In this document: positions 8,571 to 16,486 of the stretch, in pieces
Layout of the letters: the number at the start of each line of letters is the position of its first letter
How positions within the stretch are numbered: the first letter of the stretch is position 1
From: CAZCQP01 sp964500895
GTDB lineage: Bacteria; Bacillota; Clostridia; Lachnospirales; JAISER01
Assembly (NCBI GenBank): GCA_964500895.1
Contig: CAZCQP010000011.1
Span: forward strand, 1 to 61,130
Length of the DNA: 61,130 bases
Direction of reading: 5' to 3'
Made by a program: the position numbers and the translations under genes
The notes under the pieces: model-generated
What the model saw: the letters and a program-made list of their open reading frames with translations, nothing else
Database searches by the model: none
Told to the model about the DNA's origin: nothing

Positions 8571-8735
8571 GAACCTGTGTTCAGCAAGCTGCCGCCCGCC
8601 TTTAAAGCGATTATTCCGCCCTTCTTTGTTGGGTTAGCTCGCCATAATTATTTCTATTATGCCTTCGCCAACCCGCCGCGAATGGCGAAAAATCGCCATT
8701 TCAAATCCGGGCAACCCATTACTGTACACAGGTTC
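8571..8735. mobile_element. MITE-like element A at dxs 3' end
   Basis: The 165-bp segment begins GAACCTGTGT and ends ACACAGGTTC, perfect inverted ends, and is flanked on both sides by TCA (8568-8570 and 8736-8738), a 3-bp target duplication of TNA form. It encodes no protein and has further internal palindromes (for example ATGGCGAAAAATCGCCAT). The inverted end on the right supplies the last codons and stop of dxs. The ends match element B at 26946. A TNA duplication is what IS5-group transposases generate, so mobilisation in trans by such an enzyme is inferred. Confidence 0.75.
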
Positions 8736-10599
8736 TCATATCTTCTTTCATTTTAGCATAAATGCTGTCTACATCCATATGAAAGGCTTTCATCAATTCT
8801 TCTCGGCTTCCCTGGCACACAAACGCATCCGGGAATGCAAAAGCATAAAAGTGCTTGGGTGCAATACCTTGGGTGGCTGCTTGGGTTAACATGCTTGCAC
8901 CAAAACCCCCAGTGCGCATGTTTTCTTCTAAGACAAATACATAAGCATACTGGGCCATTTGTTGAACCAGCCAGTCATCCAAAGGCTTTGCAAAGCGGGC
9001 GTTCACCAGGGTCGGTTCTAGCCCGTTTTCTTGCACCAGCTTTTCATACACTGCAAAAGCCGTATCCATCATGGTGCCTATGGAAATGATCAACACGTCT
9101 TTCCCTGTTTGAATCACTTCGCATTTGCCCCATGCGATGGGGCTGTCATATTCATTCAACACGGTGGAAGCCATGCCTCTGGGGTACCGCAAAGCAATGG
9201 GCCCATCATGCTCGGTTACTGCAAAATCCATCATACGGATCATTTCCCGCTTGTTTTTAGGGGCCATCACCGTCATGTTGGGCATATGGGTTAAGTAAGA
9301 CAAATCAAAAAGACCTTGGTGGGTTTCCCCATCTGCTCCCACAATGCCTGCCCGGTCTATGGCAAACACCACATGGGCATTTTGCAGGCAAACGTCGTGA
9401 ATGAGCTGGTCGTAACCCCGCTGTAAAAAGGTGGAATATACGGCAAACACAGGAATACAGCCGTTTTTCGCCATTCCCGCCGCAAAAGTAACCCCATGGC
9501 CCTCCGCAATGCCCACATCAAAAAGCCGGTTTGGAAAGGCTTTGGCAAAGGGTGCCAAACCTGTACCATCGGGCATGGCAGCTGTAATGGCCACCAAATT
9601 TTGGTGCTGGTGCCCCAGCTCCACCATGGTCTGGCCAAAAACATCGGAATAGCTGCCCCATATTTTTGTGGCCAGAGGTTGCCCTGTTTCTACATCAAAA
9701 GAGTCCACCCCGTGAAACTTAGAAGGGGCTTGCTCTGCCTGCAAATACCCTTTGCCTTTGGTGGTATACACATGCAAAAGCACGGGTTTATGCATCTTTT
9801 TAATTTTGGTTAGTACTTTTTGAAGCTCCCCAAGGTTGTGCCCGTCTACGGGGCCCACATATGTAAAGCCCATTTCATCAAAAATGTTGCTGGGAAGCAA
9901 TAAATATTTCAGTACATCTTTTGTTTTTTCAATTAAGCGGCTGAACTTGCGCCCCATAAAAGGGATGTTATCCAGTACATGGTGCACGTCCGCTTTTGCC
10001 GCAAGGTAAGAGGGGGCCGTGCGCACCTGGTTTAAATATCCGGACAAAGCCCCAACGTTTTCAGAAATGGACATTTGGTTGTCGTTTAAAATAACCAAAA
10101 GCCCGGAATTTCCCCGGCCTGCATTGTTCAGCGCTTCAAATGCCATCCCGCCGGTCATAGAGCCATCCCCTATAACGGCCACCACCTGGCCATCGCCCCC
10201 GGTTAAATCCCGGCTGGCGGCATAGCCCAAGGCGGCGGAAATGCTGGTGGAACTGTGCCCCGTATCAAAAGCATCGTGGGGGCTTTCTTTTCCTTTAGGA
10301 AAACCGCTTAATCCCCCAAATTTACGCAATGTATGAAATTGGTCCCGGCGGCCGGTGAGTATTTTATGCACATAAGCCTGATGGCCCACATCCCAAATGA
10401 TTTTATCTTTGGGGGTGTCAAAACAGGTGTGCAGCGCTACAGTCAGCTCTACCACCCCTAAGTTGGAAGCCAAATGGCCCCCTGTGTCCGCCACAGACTT
10501 AATCATAAAATCCCGGATTTCCCCGCACAAAGTTTCCAGCTGGGTAGCATCCAGTTTTTTCACATCTTCTGGTGCATGTATTTTGTCTAATATCGTCAT
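8719..10599 (-). CDS. dxs: 1-deoxy-D-xylulose-5-phosphate synthase
   Basis: Dxs condenses pyruvate and glyceraldehyde 3-phosphate in the first step of the MEP isoprenoid pathway, using thiamine diphosphate. The protein has about 626 residues. The ThDP motif GDGSMTGGMAFEALNNAG and the catalytic-glutamate segment AEGHGVTFAAGMA are present. I chose ATG 10599 (MTILDKIH, as in relatives); ATG 10611 is possible, and neither has a strong ribosome site. The final residues TCVQ and the stop are encoded by the terminal repeat of element A, so the natural C-terminus has been replaced by a few residues. It lies beside ispA, another isoprenoid gene. Confidence 0.94.
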   Translation of the reverse strand: MTILDKIHAPEDVKKLDATQLETLCGEIRDFMIKSVADTGGHLASNLGVVELTVALHTCFDTPKDKIIWDVGHQAYVHKILTGRRDQFHTLRKFGGLSGFPKGKESPHDAFDTGHSSTSISAALGYAASRDLTGGDGQVVAVIGDGSMTGGMAFEALNNAGRGNSGLLVILNDNQMSISENVGALSGYLNQVRTAPSYLAAKADVHHVLDNIPFMGRKFSRLIEKTKDVLKYLLLPSNIFDEMGFTYVGPVDGHNLGELQKVLTKIKKMHKPVLLHVYTTKGKGYLQAEQAPSKFHGVDSFDVETGQPLATKIWGSYSDVFGQTMVELGHQHQNLVAITAAMPDGTGLAPFAKAFPNRLFDVGIAEGHGVTFAAGMAKNGCIPVFAVYSTFLQRGYDQLIHDVCLQNAHVVFAIDRAGIVGADGETHQGLFDLSYLTHMPNMTVMAPKNKREMIRMMDFAVTEHDGPIALRYPRGMASTVLNEYDSPIAWGKCEVIQTGKDVLIISIGTMMDTAFAVYEKLVQENGLEPTLVNARFAKPLDDWLVQQMAQYAYVFVLEENMRTGGFGASMLTQAATQGIAPKHFYAFAFPDAFVCQGSREELMKAFHMDVDSIYAKMKEDMRTCVQ

Positions 10600-10615
10600 A
10601 TTATCACGCATATTC

Positions 10616-11083
10616 TTAAATATAGCCGTACATTTTGCTGCTGACAGTGCCCATGACAATGCCTAACAATGCACCTGCGGCAACTTCAATGGGGGTATGC
10701 CCCAAAAGTTCTCTTAGCTTTTTATCTATGCTAATGCTTGGATTATTCAACTTTTCAATTAACATATTCAGCACAGCGGCTTGTTTTCCGGCGGCACGGC
10801 GCAATCCCGCTGCATCCACCATAATGACCATGCTGAATGCGGCACTCATGGCGAACTGGCTGGAGTTAAAACCTTCTTTAAACCCCACCATGGTCATAAG
10901 GGCAGACACAAAAGCACTGTGTGAACTGGGCATTCCTCCCGTGCTTAACAGCAGCACATACCAGGAAAAATTTTTGTTATGCCACAACTCCATCACAAAC
11001 TTAATCAATTGGGCCACAAACCATGCAAGCACAGCCGTCCAAAGTACCACATTATGGGAAATTTCGTTTATCACTTGTTCCAA
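10616..11083 (-). CDS. Divergent PAP2 family membrane protein (YuiD-like)
   Basis: A 155-residue membrane protein of the DUF212/divergent PAP2 family. It shows the phosphatase-like GGMPSSHSAFVSALM segment, a later DAAGLRRAAGKQA, and GHTPIEVAAGALLG, matching the three PAP2 signature blocks in divergent form, with about four membrane segments. The family is often linked to isoprenoid genes and a lipid-phosphatase role is inferred only. Start TTG 11083 has GGTGGAGG 4 to 11 bp upstream; the longer frame starting at 11134 overlaps ispA. Confidence 0.8.
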   Translation of the reverse strand: MEQVINEISHNVVLWTAVLAWFVAQLIKFVMELWHNKNFSWYVLLLSTGGMPSSHSAFVSALMTMVGFKEGFNSSQFAMSAAFSMVIMVDAAGLRRAAGKQAAVLNMLIEKLNNPSISIDKKLRELLGHTPIEVAAGALLGIVMGTVSSKMYGYI

Positions 11084-11102
11084 TGAGCCTCCACCTTTCG
11101 CC

Positions 11103-11981
11103 TTAGGCGTTTCGGTTAAATAACACAGCCGCATAGGCCATCAAAAATGGGTCACCAATCATGTCAAACATGCTGAAAGCAGCCTCGGACAACATGCTGT
11201 AGTCTCGCTTGGCTCTTTCCAGCCCAAACAACCGCACATAAGTGTTCTTTCCGTTTTCATCGTCACTGCCCACCGGTTTGCCCAGTGTTTCAGTGGTACT
11301 GGTAACGTCCAAAATATCGTCTTGTATTTGAAAAGCCATGCCCAGCCTTACGCCAGCGGCTTCCATGCGCATCACCATGCTTGCATCTGCACCACCCAAG
11401 CCCAACAACGCCCCGGCTTTTAGCGCTGCCTTAATAAGGGCCGCTGTTTTGTTGCCGTGTATATATAGTAATGTGTCCTCAGATATTTTTTTATGCTCGG
11501 AAATCACATCCGCCACTTGCCCACCTATCATTCCCCGGGCTCCGGCTGAACCGGCAATTTCTGCCATGGCAGCCACCGTGTGTGTGCCTGGGTATTGCAA
11601 ACAGGCGTTGGCCATGGTTTCATAAGCCATATTTAGAAGGCCGTCTCCAGCCAAAATAGCCAAAGCCTCACCATACACCTTATGGCTGGTGGGCCGTCCC
11701 CGGCGCAAATCGTCGTTGTCCATAGCTGGCAAATCGTCGTGAATGAGGGAATAGGTGTGAATCATTTCCATTGCGCAGGCAAAGGGCATCGCCACATTTT
11801 CGTCTCCCCCAGCTGCACGGCAAGCCGCCAACAGCAAAATAGGCCGCACACGCTTTCCCTCCGCCAACAGGCTGTAGCCCATGGCATCATACAGCACTTC
11901 CGGGTATTCCGCGGCCATCATGGCCTTTAAGGCCCCGTCAATCTTTGCTTTATATTGTGCTATTTCTTTTTGAATATCCAT
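11103..11981 (-). CDS. ispA: Polyprenyl (geranyl/farnesyl) diphosphate synthase
   Basis: IspA builds farnesyl diphosphate from IPP and DMAPP. The protein has 292 residues. The first aspartate-rich motif lies in DDLPAMDNDDLRRGRP and the second in QIQDDILDVTS, with the GKRVRP substrate segment near residue 52. ATG 11981 has AAGGAG 7 bp upstream and starts past xseB; the ORF could begin 30 bp earlier. It lies between xseB and dxs as in most Clostridia. Confidence 0.93.
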   Translation of the reverse strand: MDIQKEIAQYKAKIDGALKAMMAAEYPEVLYDAMGYSLLAEGKRVRPILLLAACRAAGGDENVAMPFACAMEMIHTYSLIHDDLPAMDNDDLRRGRPTSHKVYGEALAILAGDGLLNMAYETMANACLQYPGTHTVAAMAEIAGSAGARGMIGGQVADVISEHKKISEDTLLYIHGNKTAALIKAALKAGALLGLGGADASMVMRMEAAGVRLGMAFQIQDDILDVTSTTETLGKPVGSDDENGKNTYVRLFGLERAKRDYSMLSEAAFSMFDMIGDPFLMAYAAVLFNRNA

Positions 11982-12011
11982 TGAGTACTCCTTGCCAGAT
12001 TCAGCTCCCAT

Positions 12012-12251
12012 TTACTGGAAACCTTCCCCGGTCATAAAAGGTTTTTCCGCAATGCCTGCCGCCGTTTCCTGCAACAAAGCCACGGTTTCTTCTGCGGCGG
12101 ATAAACGCTCGCTGCAAAACAAAGCCAGCTTTAATCCGTCTTTGTATAGTTTCACGCAATCTTCCAGGCCTGTGTCCTCTGCTTCCATTTGAGACACAAT
12201 GGCCTCTAACTTTTCAAGCGCTTCTTCAAATGTTTGTTTTTTTGCTGCCAT
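12012..12251 (-). CDS. xseB: Exodeoxyribonuclease VII small subunit
   Basis: A 79-residue helical protein with the XseB pattern: FEEALEKLEAIVSQMEA followed by LEDCVKLYKDGLKLALFCSERL. It assembles on XseA to form exonuclease VII, which degrades single-stranded DNA to oligonucleotides. Its ATG (12251, GAGG 9 bp upstream) lies inside the 3' end of xseA, a 26-bp overlap that couples subunit synthesis. Confidence 0.92.
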   Translation of the reverse strand: MAAKKQTFEEALEKLEAIVSQMEAEDTGLEDCVKLYKDGLKLALFCSERLSAAEETVALLQETAAGIAEKPFMTGEGFQ

Positions 12252-13395
12252 TTTCTTCATCCTCTAATAGAATGGATAACACTTGGCTGGTGACGGCGCC
12301 GTCTTGCATCACAGTACGGATGCACTGCCCTTCTGCAAGGCCACTGGCAGACGAAACCAGCTGTTTTTGCTCCTGGTCATACACCAGAGCAAAACCTCTG
12401 TTTAAAATGTTTAAGGGAGACAAATGGTGCAGTGCGCCGGATGCTGCCAAGAATCGCTGGCGGCTATTGCGCTGAACCGAAGCCATACGCCTTTCCATGG
12501 CCTTTTCAAGCTGCGCATACTGTCGCCCTTCCTCCAGCTTTAAACCTATCATATGCTGTAAAGCTTCAAATAAAACCGCTAAGCGTCTTTCTGCAGACAC
12601 TTGCTGAAACACCGCAAGCTCTGCCGCTGCCGAAGGGGTGGGTGCCCGTAAGTCTGCCACAAAATCTGCAATGGTATAGTCAGTTTCATGGCCTACAGCG
12701 GAAATCACTGGTATTTTTGAAGCAAAGATGGCTCTGGCCACCACTTCCTCATTAAAAGCCCACAAGTCTTCCATAGAGCCACCGCCTCTGCCCACGATGA
12801 GCACATCAGCTTTGCCCCAGCGGTTTACTAGGCCAATGGCTTTGGCAATAGACTGCGGTGCTTCTTCCCCTTGCACCTGTGCCGGGGCCACCACCAGCCG
12901 CACCCCTTTATTTCGGCGCTTGGCTATGTTGATGATGTCCTGCACCGCCGCCCCAACAGGCGAGGTGACTATGGCCACACACCGGGGGTATGGGGGTATT
13001 TCTTTTTTGTGAATGGGGTCGAAAAGCCCTTCCTTCTCTAGCTTGTCTTTCAGCTGCTGGAAAGCCAGTGCCAACGCCCCAACACCTGCGGGTTCCATAA
13101 ACGCCACCACCAGTTGAGCCTGGCCGGACTTTTCATACAAGGTCATTCGCCCGCAAACAATCACCTTCATGCCGTTTTCCGGCATAAAAGGCAGGTAGTG
13201 GGCATCGCCCCGGAACATCACCGCCCGCAGGGATGCCTGGTCGTCTTTTAACGTAAAGTATAAATGGCCGGAAGTGTGGGCGGTGAAGTTGGATAACTCT
13301 CCTTCAATAAAAACATCCTGCAAAACCACGTCTTCTTCCAGCCTGTGCCTAACATAGCTGTTAACTTGGGATACACTGTAGACTTTAGGTTTCAA
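12226..13395 (-). CDS. xseA: Exodeoxyribonuclease VII large subunit
   Basis: The 389-residue catalytic subunit has an N-terminal OB-fold (about residues 5-100, with ELSNFTAHTSGHLYFTLKD) and the catalytic domain with VIVGRGGGSMEDLWAFN and ISAVGHETDYTIADFVADLRAPTPSAAAE. The start is TTG 13395 with a GGGGGG site 6 bp upstream; it overlaps the nusB stop by 11 bp. A longer frame from 13431 lies deeper in nusB and is unlikely. Confidence 0.93.
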   Translation of the reverse strand: MKPKVYSVSQVNSYVRHRLEEDVVLQDVFIEGELSNFTAHTSGHLYFTLKDDQASLRAVMFRGDAHYLPFMPENGMKVIVCGRMTLYEKSGQAQLVVAFMEPAGVGALALAFQQLKDKLEKEGLFDPIHKKEIPPYPRCVAIVTSPVGAAVQDIINIAKRRNKGVRLVVAPAQVQGEEAPQSIAKAIGLVNRWGKADVLIVGRGGGSMEDLWAFNEEVVARAIFASKIPVISAVGHETDYTIADFVADLRAPTPSAAAELAVFQQVSAERRLAVLFEALQHMIGLKLEEGRQYAQLEKAMERRMASVQRNSRQRFLAASGALHHLSPLNILNRGFALVYDQEQKQLVSSASGLAEGQCIRTVMQDGAVTSQVLSILLEDEENGSKKTNI

Positions 13396-13807
13396 GGGTG
13401 TCCCCCCTAGCCTCCTGTGTGGCCTTACCAAGCAGGCCGTTAATAAAGGCAGGGGAACCGTCGTCCCCGAAGGTTTTGGCCAGTTCTACCGCTTCGTTAA
13501 TGGACACCCCTGTGGGAATGTCCGGCATGTATAAATGCTCGTAAAGGGCCAGCCGTAAAATGGCCAAGTCTACTTTGCTCAGCCGGTCTATTTCCCACCC
13601 GGCATGGCGGGCGATAAGGTCGTCCAAAGCCTGTTCGTTGGCTTGAACGCCTCGGGCCTGGCTGCAAATAAAGTCTTTGTCTTCTTTTATAATGTCTGCG
13701 TTTTCCTGAAAATATAAAGACAGGGCTTCCTCTACATCAAACGCCTGATAAAACGGCATTTGAAAAATAATGATGAATGCATGTCTTCGTGATGCTTTGC
13801 GCCCCAT
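13385..13807 (-). CDS. nusB: Transcription antitermination factor NusB
   Basis: A 140-residue all-helical NusB. It starts MGRKASRRHAFIIIFQM, the arginine-rich RNA-contacting N-terminus, and ends with the family signature SINEAVELAKTFGDDGSPAFINGLLG. NusB with NusE binds boxA RNA and supports rRNA transcription. It sits between asp23 and xseA in the conserved clostridial order. Confidence 0.94.
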   Translation of the reverse strand: MGRKASRRHAFIIIFQMPFYQAFDVEEALSLYFQENADIIKEDKDFICSQARGVQANEQALDDLIARHAGWEIDRLSKVDLAILRLALYEHLYMPDIPTGVSINEAVELAKTFGDDGSPAFINGLLGKATQEARGDTLET

Positions 13808-13855
13808 TTGCCCGCCCTCTTTTCTATCTTGTCAAAGTTCAAAATACAATATTTT

Positions 13856-14257
13856 TTATAGTTCATGATCCATGGCTCTGCCAGGATTCTCTTTTTGCTT
13901 GTCTTTTTCAATAAATACGCCAGACACCATCACGTCTACTTGGGATACTGTAAGGCCTGTCATGGTTTCCACAGCGGTTTTCACCCGTGCCTGAATGTTT
14001 TGGCAAACTTCCTGCACCTTGAAACCGAACTTCACCAACACCGTCAACGTTAAGACCACAGTGCTTTCGTTTACTTCCACCCGAACACCTTTAGACAAAC
14101 TTTTGCGGCCCAGCATTTCTGCCAAGTCCCCGGTAATGTTGCCGCTCATGGCTGCCACACCGTCAATTTCCAGCGCAGCCGTACCAGCTATGACTGCAAT
14201 CACTTCATCGGCAATCTGCACCTGGCCAATGCCGGACCCATTTTGTATCTCTGTCAT
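13856..14257 (-). CDS. Asp23/Gls24 envelope stress protein
   Basis: A 133-residue Asp23/Gls24-family protein: ADEVIAVIAGTAALEIDGVAAMSG, then a KGVRVEV strand and a C-terminal VDVMVSGV strand. The family is membrane-associated in staphylococci and linked to envelope stress; the nusB-linked paralogue (YqhY type) has been tied to lipid metabolism in Bacillus. ATG 14257 has AAAGGAGGG 8 bp upstream. A second paralogue (yloU type) is at 50864. Confidence 0.88.
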   Translation of the reverse strand: MTEIQNGSGIGQVQIADEVIAVIAGTAALEIDGVAAMSGNITGDLAEMLGRKSLSKGVRVEVNESTVVLTLTVLVKFGFKVQEVCQNIQARVKTAVETMTGLTVSQVDVMVSGVFIEKDKQKENPGRAMDHEL

Positions 14258-14297
14258 GAGAACACCCTCCTTTGGGTTTTTATGCATCATTTTTTAT

Positions 14298-14325
14298 ATT
14301 ATACCAAACTTCCCGGCGTTTGCAA
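14298..14325 (-). promoter_or_regulatory. Sigma-A promoter of asp23-nusB operon
   Basis: On the minus strand TTGCAA (14320-14325) and TATAAT (14298-14303) are separated by 16 bp, about 35 bp before the ribosome site of asp23. It probably drives the long asp23-nusB-xseA-xseB-ispA-dxs run. Confidence 0.65.
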
Positions 14326-14329
14326 AGGG

Positions 14330-15316
14330 TTAAAACACACTGTCGTGATATTTAAAATCCAGTGCTAAATCTGCGTCCATCCCGGTGGCCAAAGAGCGGT
14401 TGCCAATGAGAGCCAGCAATGCCTCTCTGGTCATGCCCCCATTCATATAATTAAATAAGCCCAAAATCATGGCAGATGCATCACTGGTGGCATGTTGAAA
14501 CATGTCTGTAAAGCCGTGGGTGTGGGCCGTGTCCTTTTCCCACGGAAAGTGCCAGGTGCCTTTTTTCAGGTTTAAATAGTCGATGCCGTCACTAATCGTA
14601 TCGTCATGCACCAAACTGGAAAGCACATGCTCTTTAATGGCCACCCCTTCCATGAAGGTTAATATGCGCTTGCGTCTTCCCTTCGGGGATTGCAGCACCC
14701 TGTTTAACGCATACATGCTGTAAAAAGCGTTAAACACTTGCTTGTGGGACAAAGACACCCCATAGGTATTGTGCAGGGCATTGCTTAAAAGGTTGGCAAC
14801 AATTTCAGCTTCTTTAAACTTCACATGCACAAGCTCTGAAATTTTCTTTTCCGATGGCTTATGGCCGGTGATGAGTTGCAACATCAGCACGTCTATGTTG
14901 GTTTCAAACTGCCGGTGATTGACGCTGTGGCGTACTCTGGAACCTTTGCCCTCTGGGGTTTTGAATCCGCTTTTATAGTAAATGTACGGATGGGCGTGGG
15001 CATCCAACGCATAGTGGGTGATATAACCCGACAAATAGGCCAAGGCGGCGTCTTTGTGCTGTGTTTCCTCTATCTCGTCCACAAAAGCAATGAGTGCTGA
15101 AAAAAACGCCCCTACCTTGGTTTTATGCAGTGTATTCCCCAGTTCACGCATAGACCGCCTGTATAAACAAGGTACATAGTAAAAAAAGATATCTGGGCCT
15201 TGTGCCCCCACATTGTATAAGGACTGGTATTTCCTCAGAACATCCTGAACTGTGGCATCTTCAATCTGGTGCAAGCAAGCTTCCGCACATAAGTAGTGGG
15301 TGATAAGTCCTGGCAT
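14330..15316 (-). CDS. Zinc-dependent phospholipase C family protein
   Basis: A 328-residue protein with the zinc phospholipase C / S1-P1-like pattern: an early THY near residue 7, then GYITHYALDAHAHPYIYY, whose spaced histidines and aspartate fit the trinuclear zinc site, and later conserved helices. No signal peptide is visible, so it is probably cytoplasmic, unlike the secreted clostridial toxins of the fold. Such proteins are widespread in Clostridia and uncharacterised. It follows the chromate-type transporter genes. Confidence 0.8.
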   Translation of the reverse strand: MPGLITHYLCAEACLHQIEDATVQDVLRKYQSLYNVGAQGPDIFFYYVPCLYRRSMRELGNTLHKTKVGAFFSALIAFVDEIEETQHKDAALAYLSGYITHYALDAHAHPYIYYKSGFKTPEGKGSRVRHSVNHRQFETNIDVLMLQLITGHKPSEKKISELVHVKFKEAEIVANLLSNALHNTYGVSLSHKQVFNAFYSMYALNRVLQSPKGRRKRILTFMEGVAIKEHVLSSLVHDDTISDGIDYLNLKKGTWHFPWEKDTAHTHGFTDMFQHATSDASAMILGLFNYMNGGMTREALLALIGNRSLATGMDADLALDFKYHDSVF

Positions 15317-15363
15317 ATAGGCATCCTCTTTCTAGATGTTTATACTTAGTTTTGCCAGCATTG

Positions 15364-15894
15364 TTAAAAAAATACAACACCCGCCACCCCAGATAACACA
15401 ATGCACAGCATAGGGTTCGCTTTAAAGCGCACCATAGCCCCCAGGCACAGTGCAAATAAAAAAACGGCTTTTACATTAATGCCTGCTACTGGCAAAAACT
15501 CTAACCGTGCAATGGATAAAGCGGCAGCCAAAATCAAGCCAACCACCGCCGGGCGAATGCCATAAAAAACATGTTGCATCAAGGGTTTATCACGAAACTT
15601 GTTAAAAAAGCGCACCAAAAGCAGCATAATCACAAAAGAAGGGGTGCATACCCCAATGGTAGCGGCCAAGGAACCCAGCACGCCCCCCTGGGTATAACCC
15701 ACATAGGTGGCCATGTTCACCGCAATAGGCCCTGGGGTCATTTGGGAAATGGCCACCATGTCCACAAACTCCGGCAAAGACAGCCAGCCCTTGCCCAGGG
15801 CTTCCGTTTGCAAAAAGGGAATCATGGCATAGCCGCCGCTAAAGCTTAATATTCCAATTTTAAAAAAAGTGGCAAACAGCTCAAACAGCACCAT
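15364..15894 (-). CDS. Chromate transporter family protein (half 2)
   Basis: A 176-residue single-domain CHR-family membrane protein with KIGILSFSGGYAMIPFLQ near the N-terminus and QMTPGPIAVNMATYVGY, the family signature, followed by several hydrophobic segments. Paired short CHR proteins form a functional unit in Bacillus. The frame overlaps the 3' end of the first half; ATG 15894 (second of a tandem ATG) is chosen for ribosome-site spacing. The substrate cannot be told. Confidence 0.85.
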   Translation of the reverse strand: MVLFELFATFFKIGILSFSGGYAMIPFLQTEALGKGWLSLPEFVDMVAISQMTPGPIAVNMATYVGYTQGGVLGSLAATIGVCTPSFVIMLLLVRFFNKFRDKPLMQHVFYGIRPAVVGLILAAALSIARLEFLPVAGINVKAVFLFALCLGAMVRFKANPMLCIVLSGVAGVVFF

Positions 15895-16477
15895 CATGGC
15901 CTTTTTTCCCTTTCCGTTTATTTTGAAGGTAGCCCCACAGCACCCCAAACACAGCCGCAGACACCAACACATACTGGGGCAGAAACTTGAAAAAAACCAC
16001 CGCAACGGCGGATACAGTCAGTATCATCCATTGTAGCATGTCTTTGGCCCCGGTTTTAGTCAGCCTGAAAACCGCATGGAACATCAAGGCGACCACAGCC
16101 GCCCGAATGCCTTGAAAGGCCTTCGCCACCACTTCTATGTCTTTGAGGCTTCCAAGAAAAACGGCAATGCACAAAATAATAATAAAAGAAGGGGTCACCA
16201 TGCCTAAAGTGGCCGCTAAACTTCCCCAGCTGCCCCCCACATGATGACCCACCGCCGTGGCGGTATTGATGCTGATAATACCCGGTGCGGCTTGGGCCAT
16301 GGTCATAAAATCCGCCATGTGCCCTTCGTCCACCCAGTGCTTTTCATCCACCACTTGATGCTGCATGATGGGGAGCATGGCATAGCCGCCCCCCACCGTG
16401 AACAATCCAATTTTCGCAAAAGTTATGAATAAATCGGCCAAAACCTTCAGTCGGCCATTGTCTGCTTTACGCTTCAT
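15881..16477 (-). CDS. Chromate transporter family protein (half 1)
   Basis: A 198-residue single-domain CHR-family protein: KIGLFTVGGGYAMLPIMQ, then MAQAAPGIISINTATAVGHHVGG, the signature in slightly changed form, and five or six membrane segments. Its stop overlaps the start of the partner gene by about 14 bp, so both halves are made together. Transport of chromate or sulfate is a family annotation; the physiological role in a gut-type anaerobe is open. Confidence 0.85.
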   Translation of the reverse strand: MKRKADNGRLKVLADLFITFAKIGLFTVGGGYAMLPIMQHQVVDEKHWVDEGHMADFMTMAQAAPGIISINTATAVGHHVGGSWGSLAATLGMVTPSFIIILCIAVFLGSLKDIEVVAKAFQGIRAAVVALMFHAVFRLTKTGAKDMLQWMILTVSAVAVVFFKFLPQYVLVSAAVFGVLWGYLQNKRKGKKGHDGAV

Positions 16478-16486
16478 GGGTTTATC

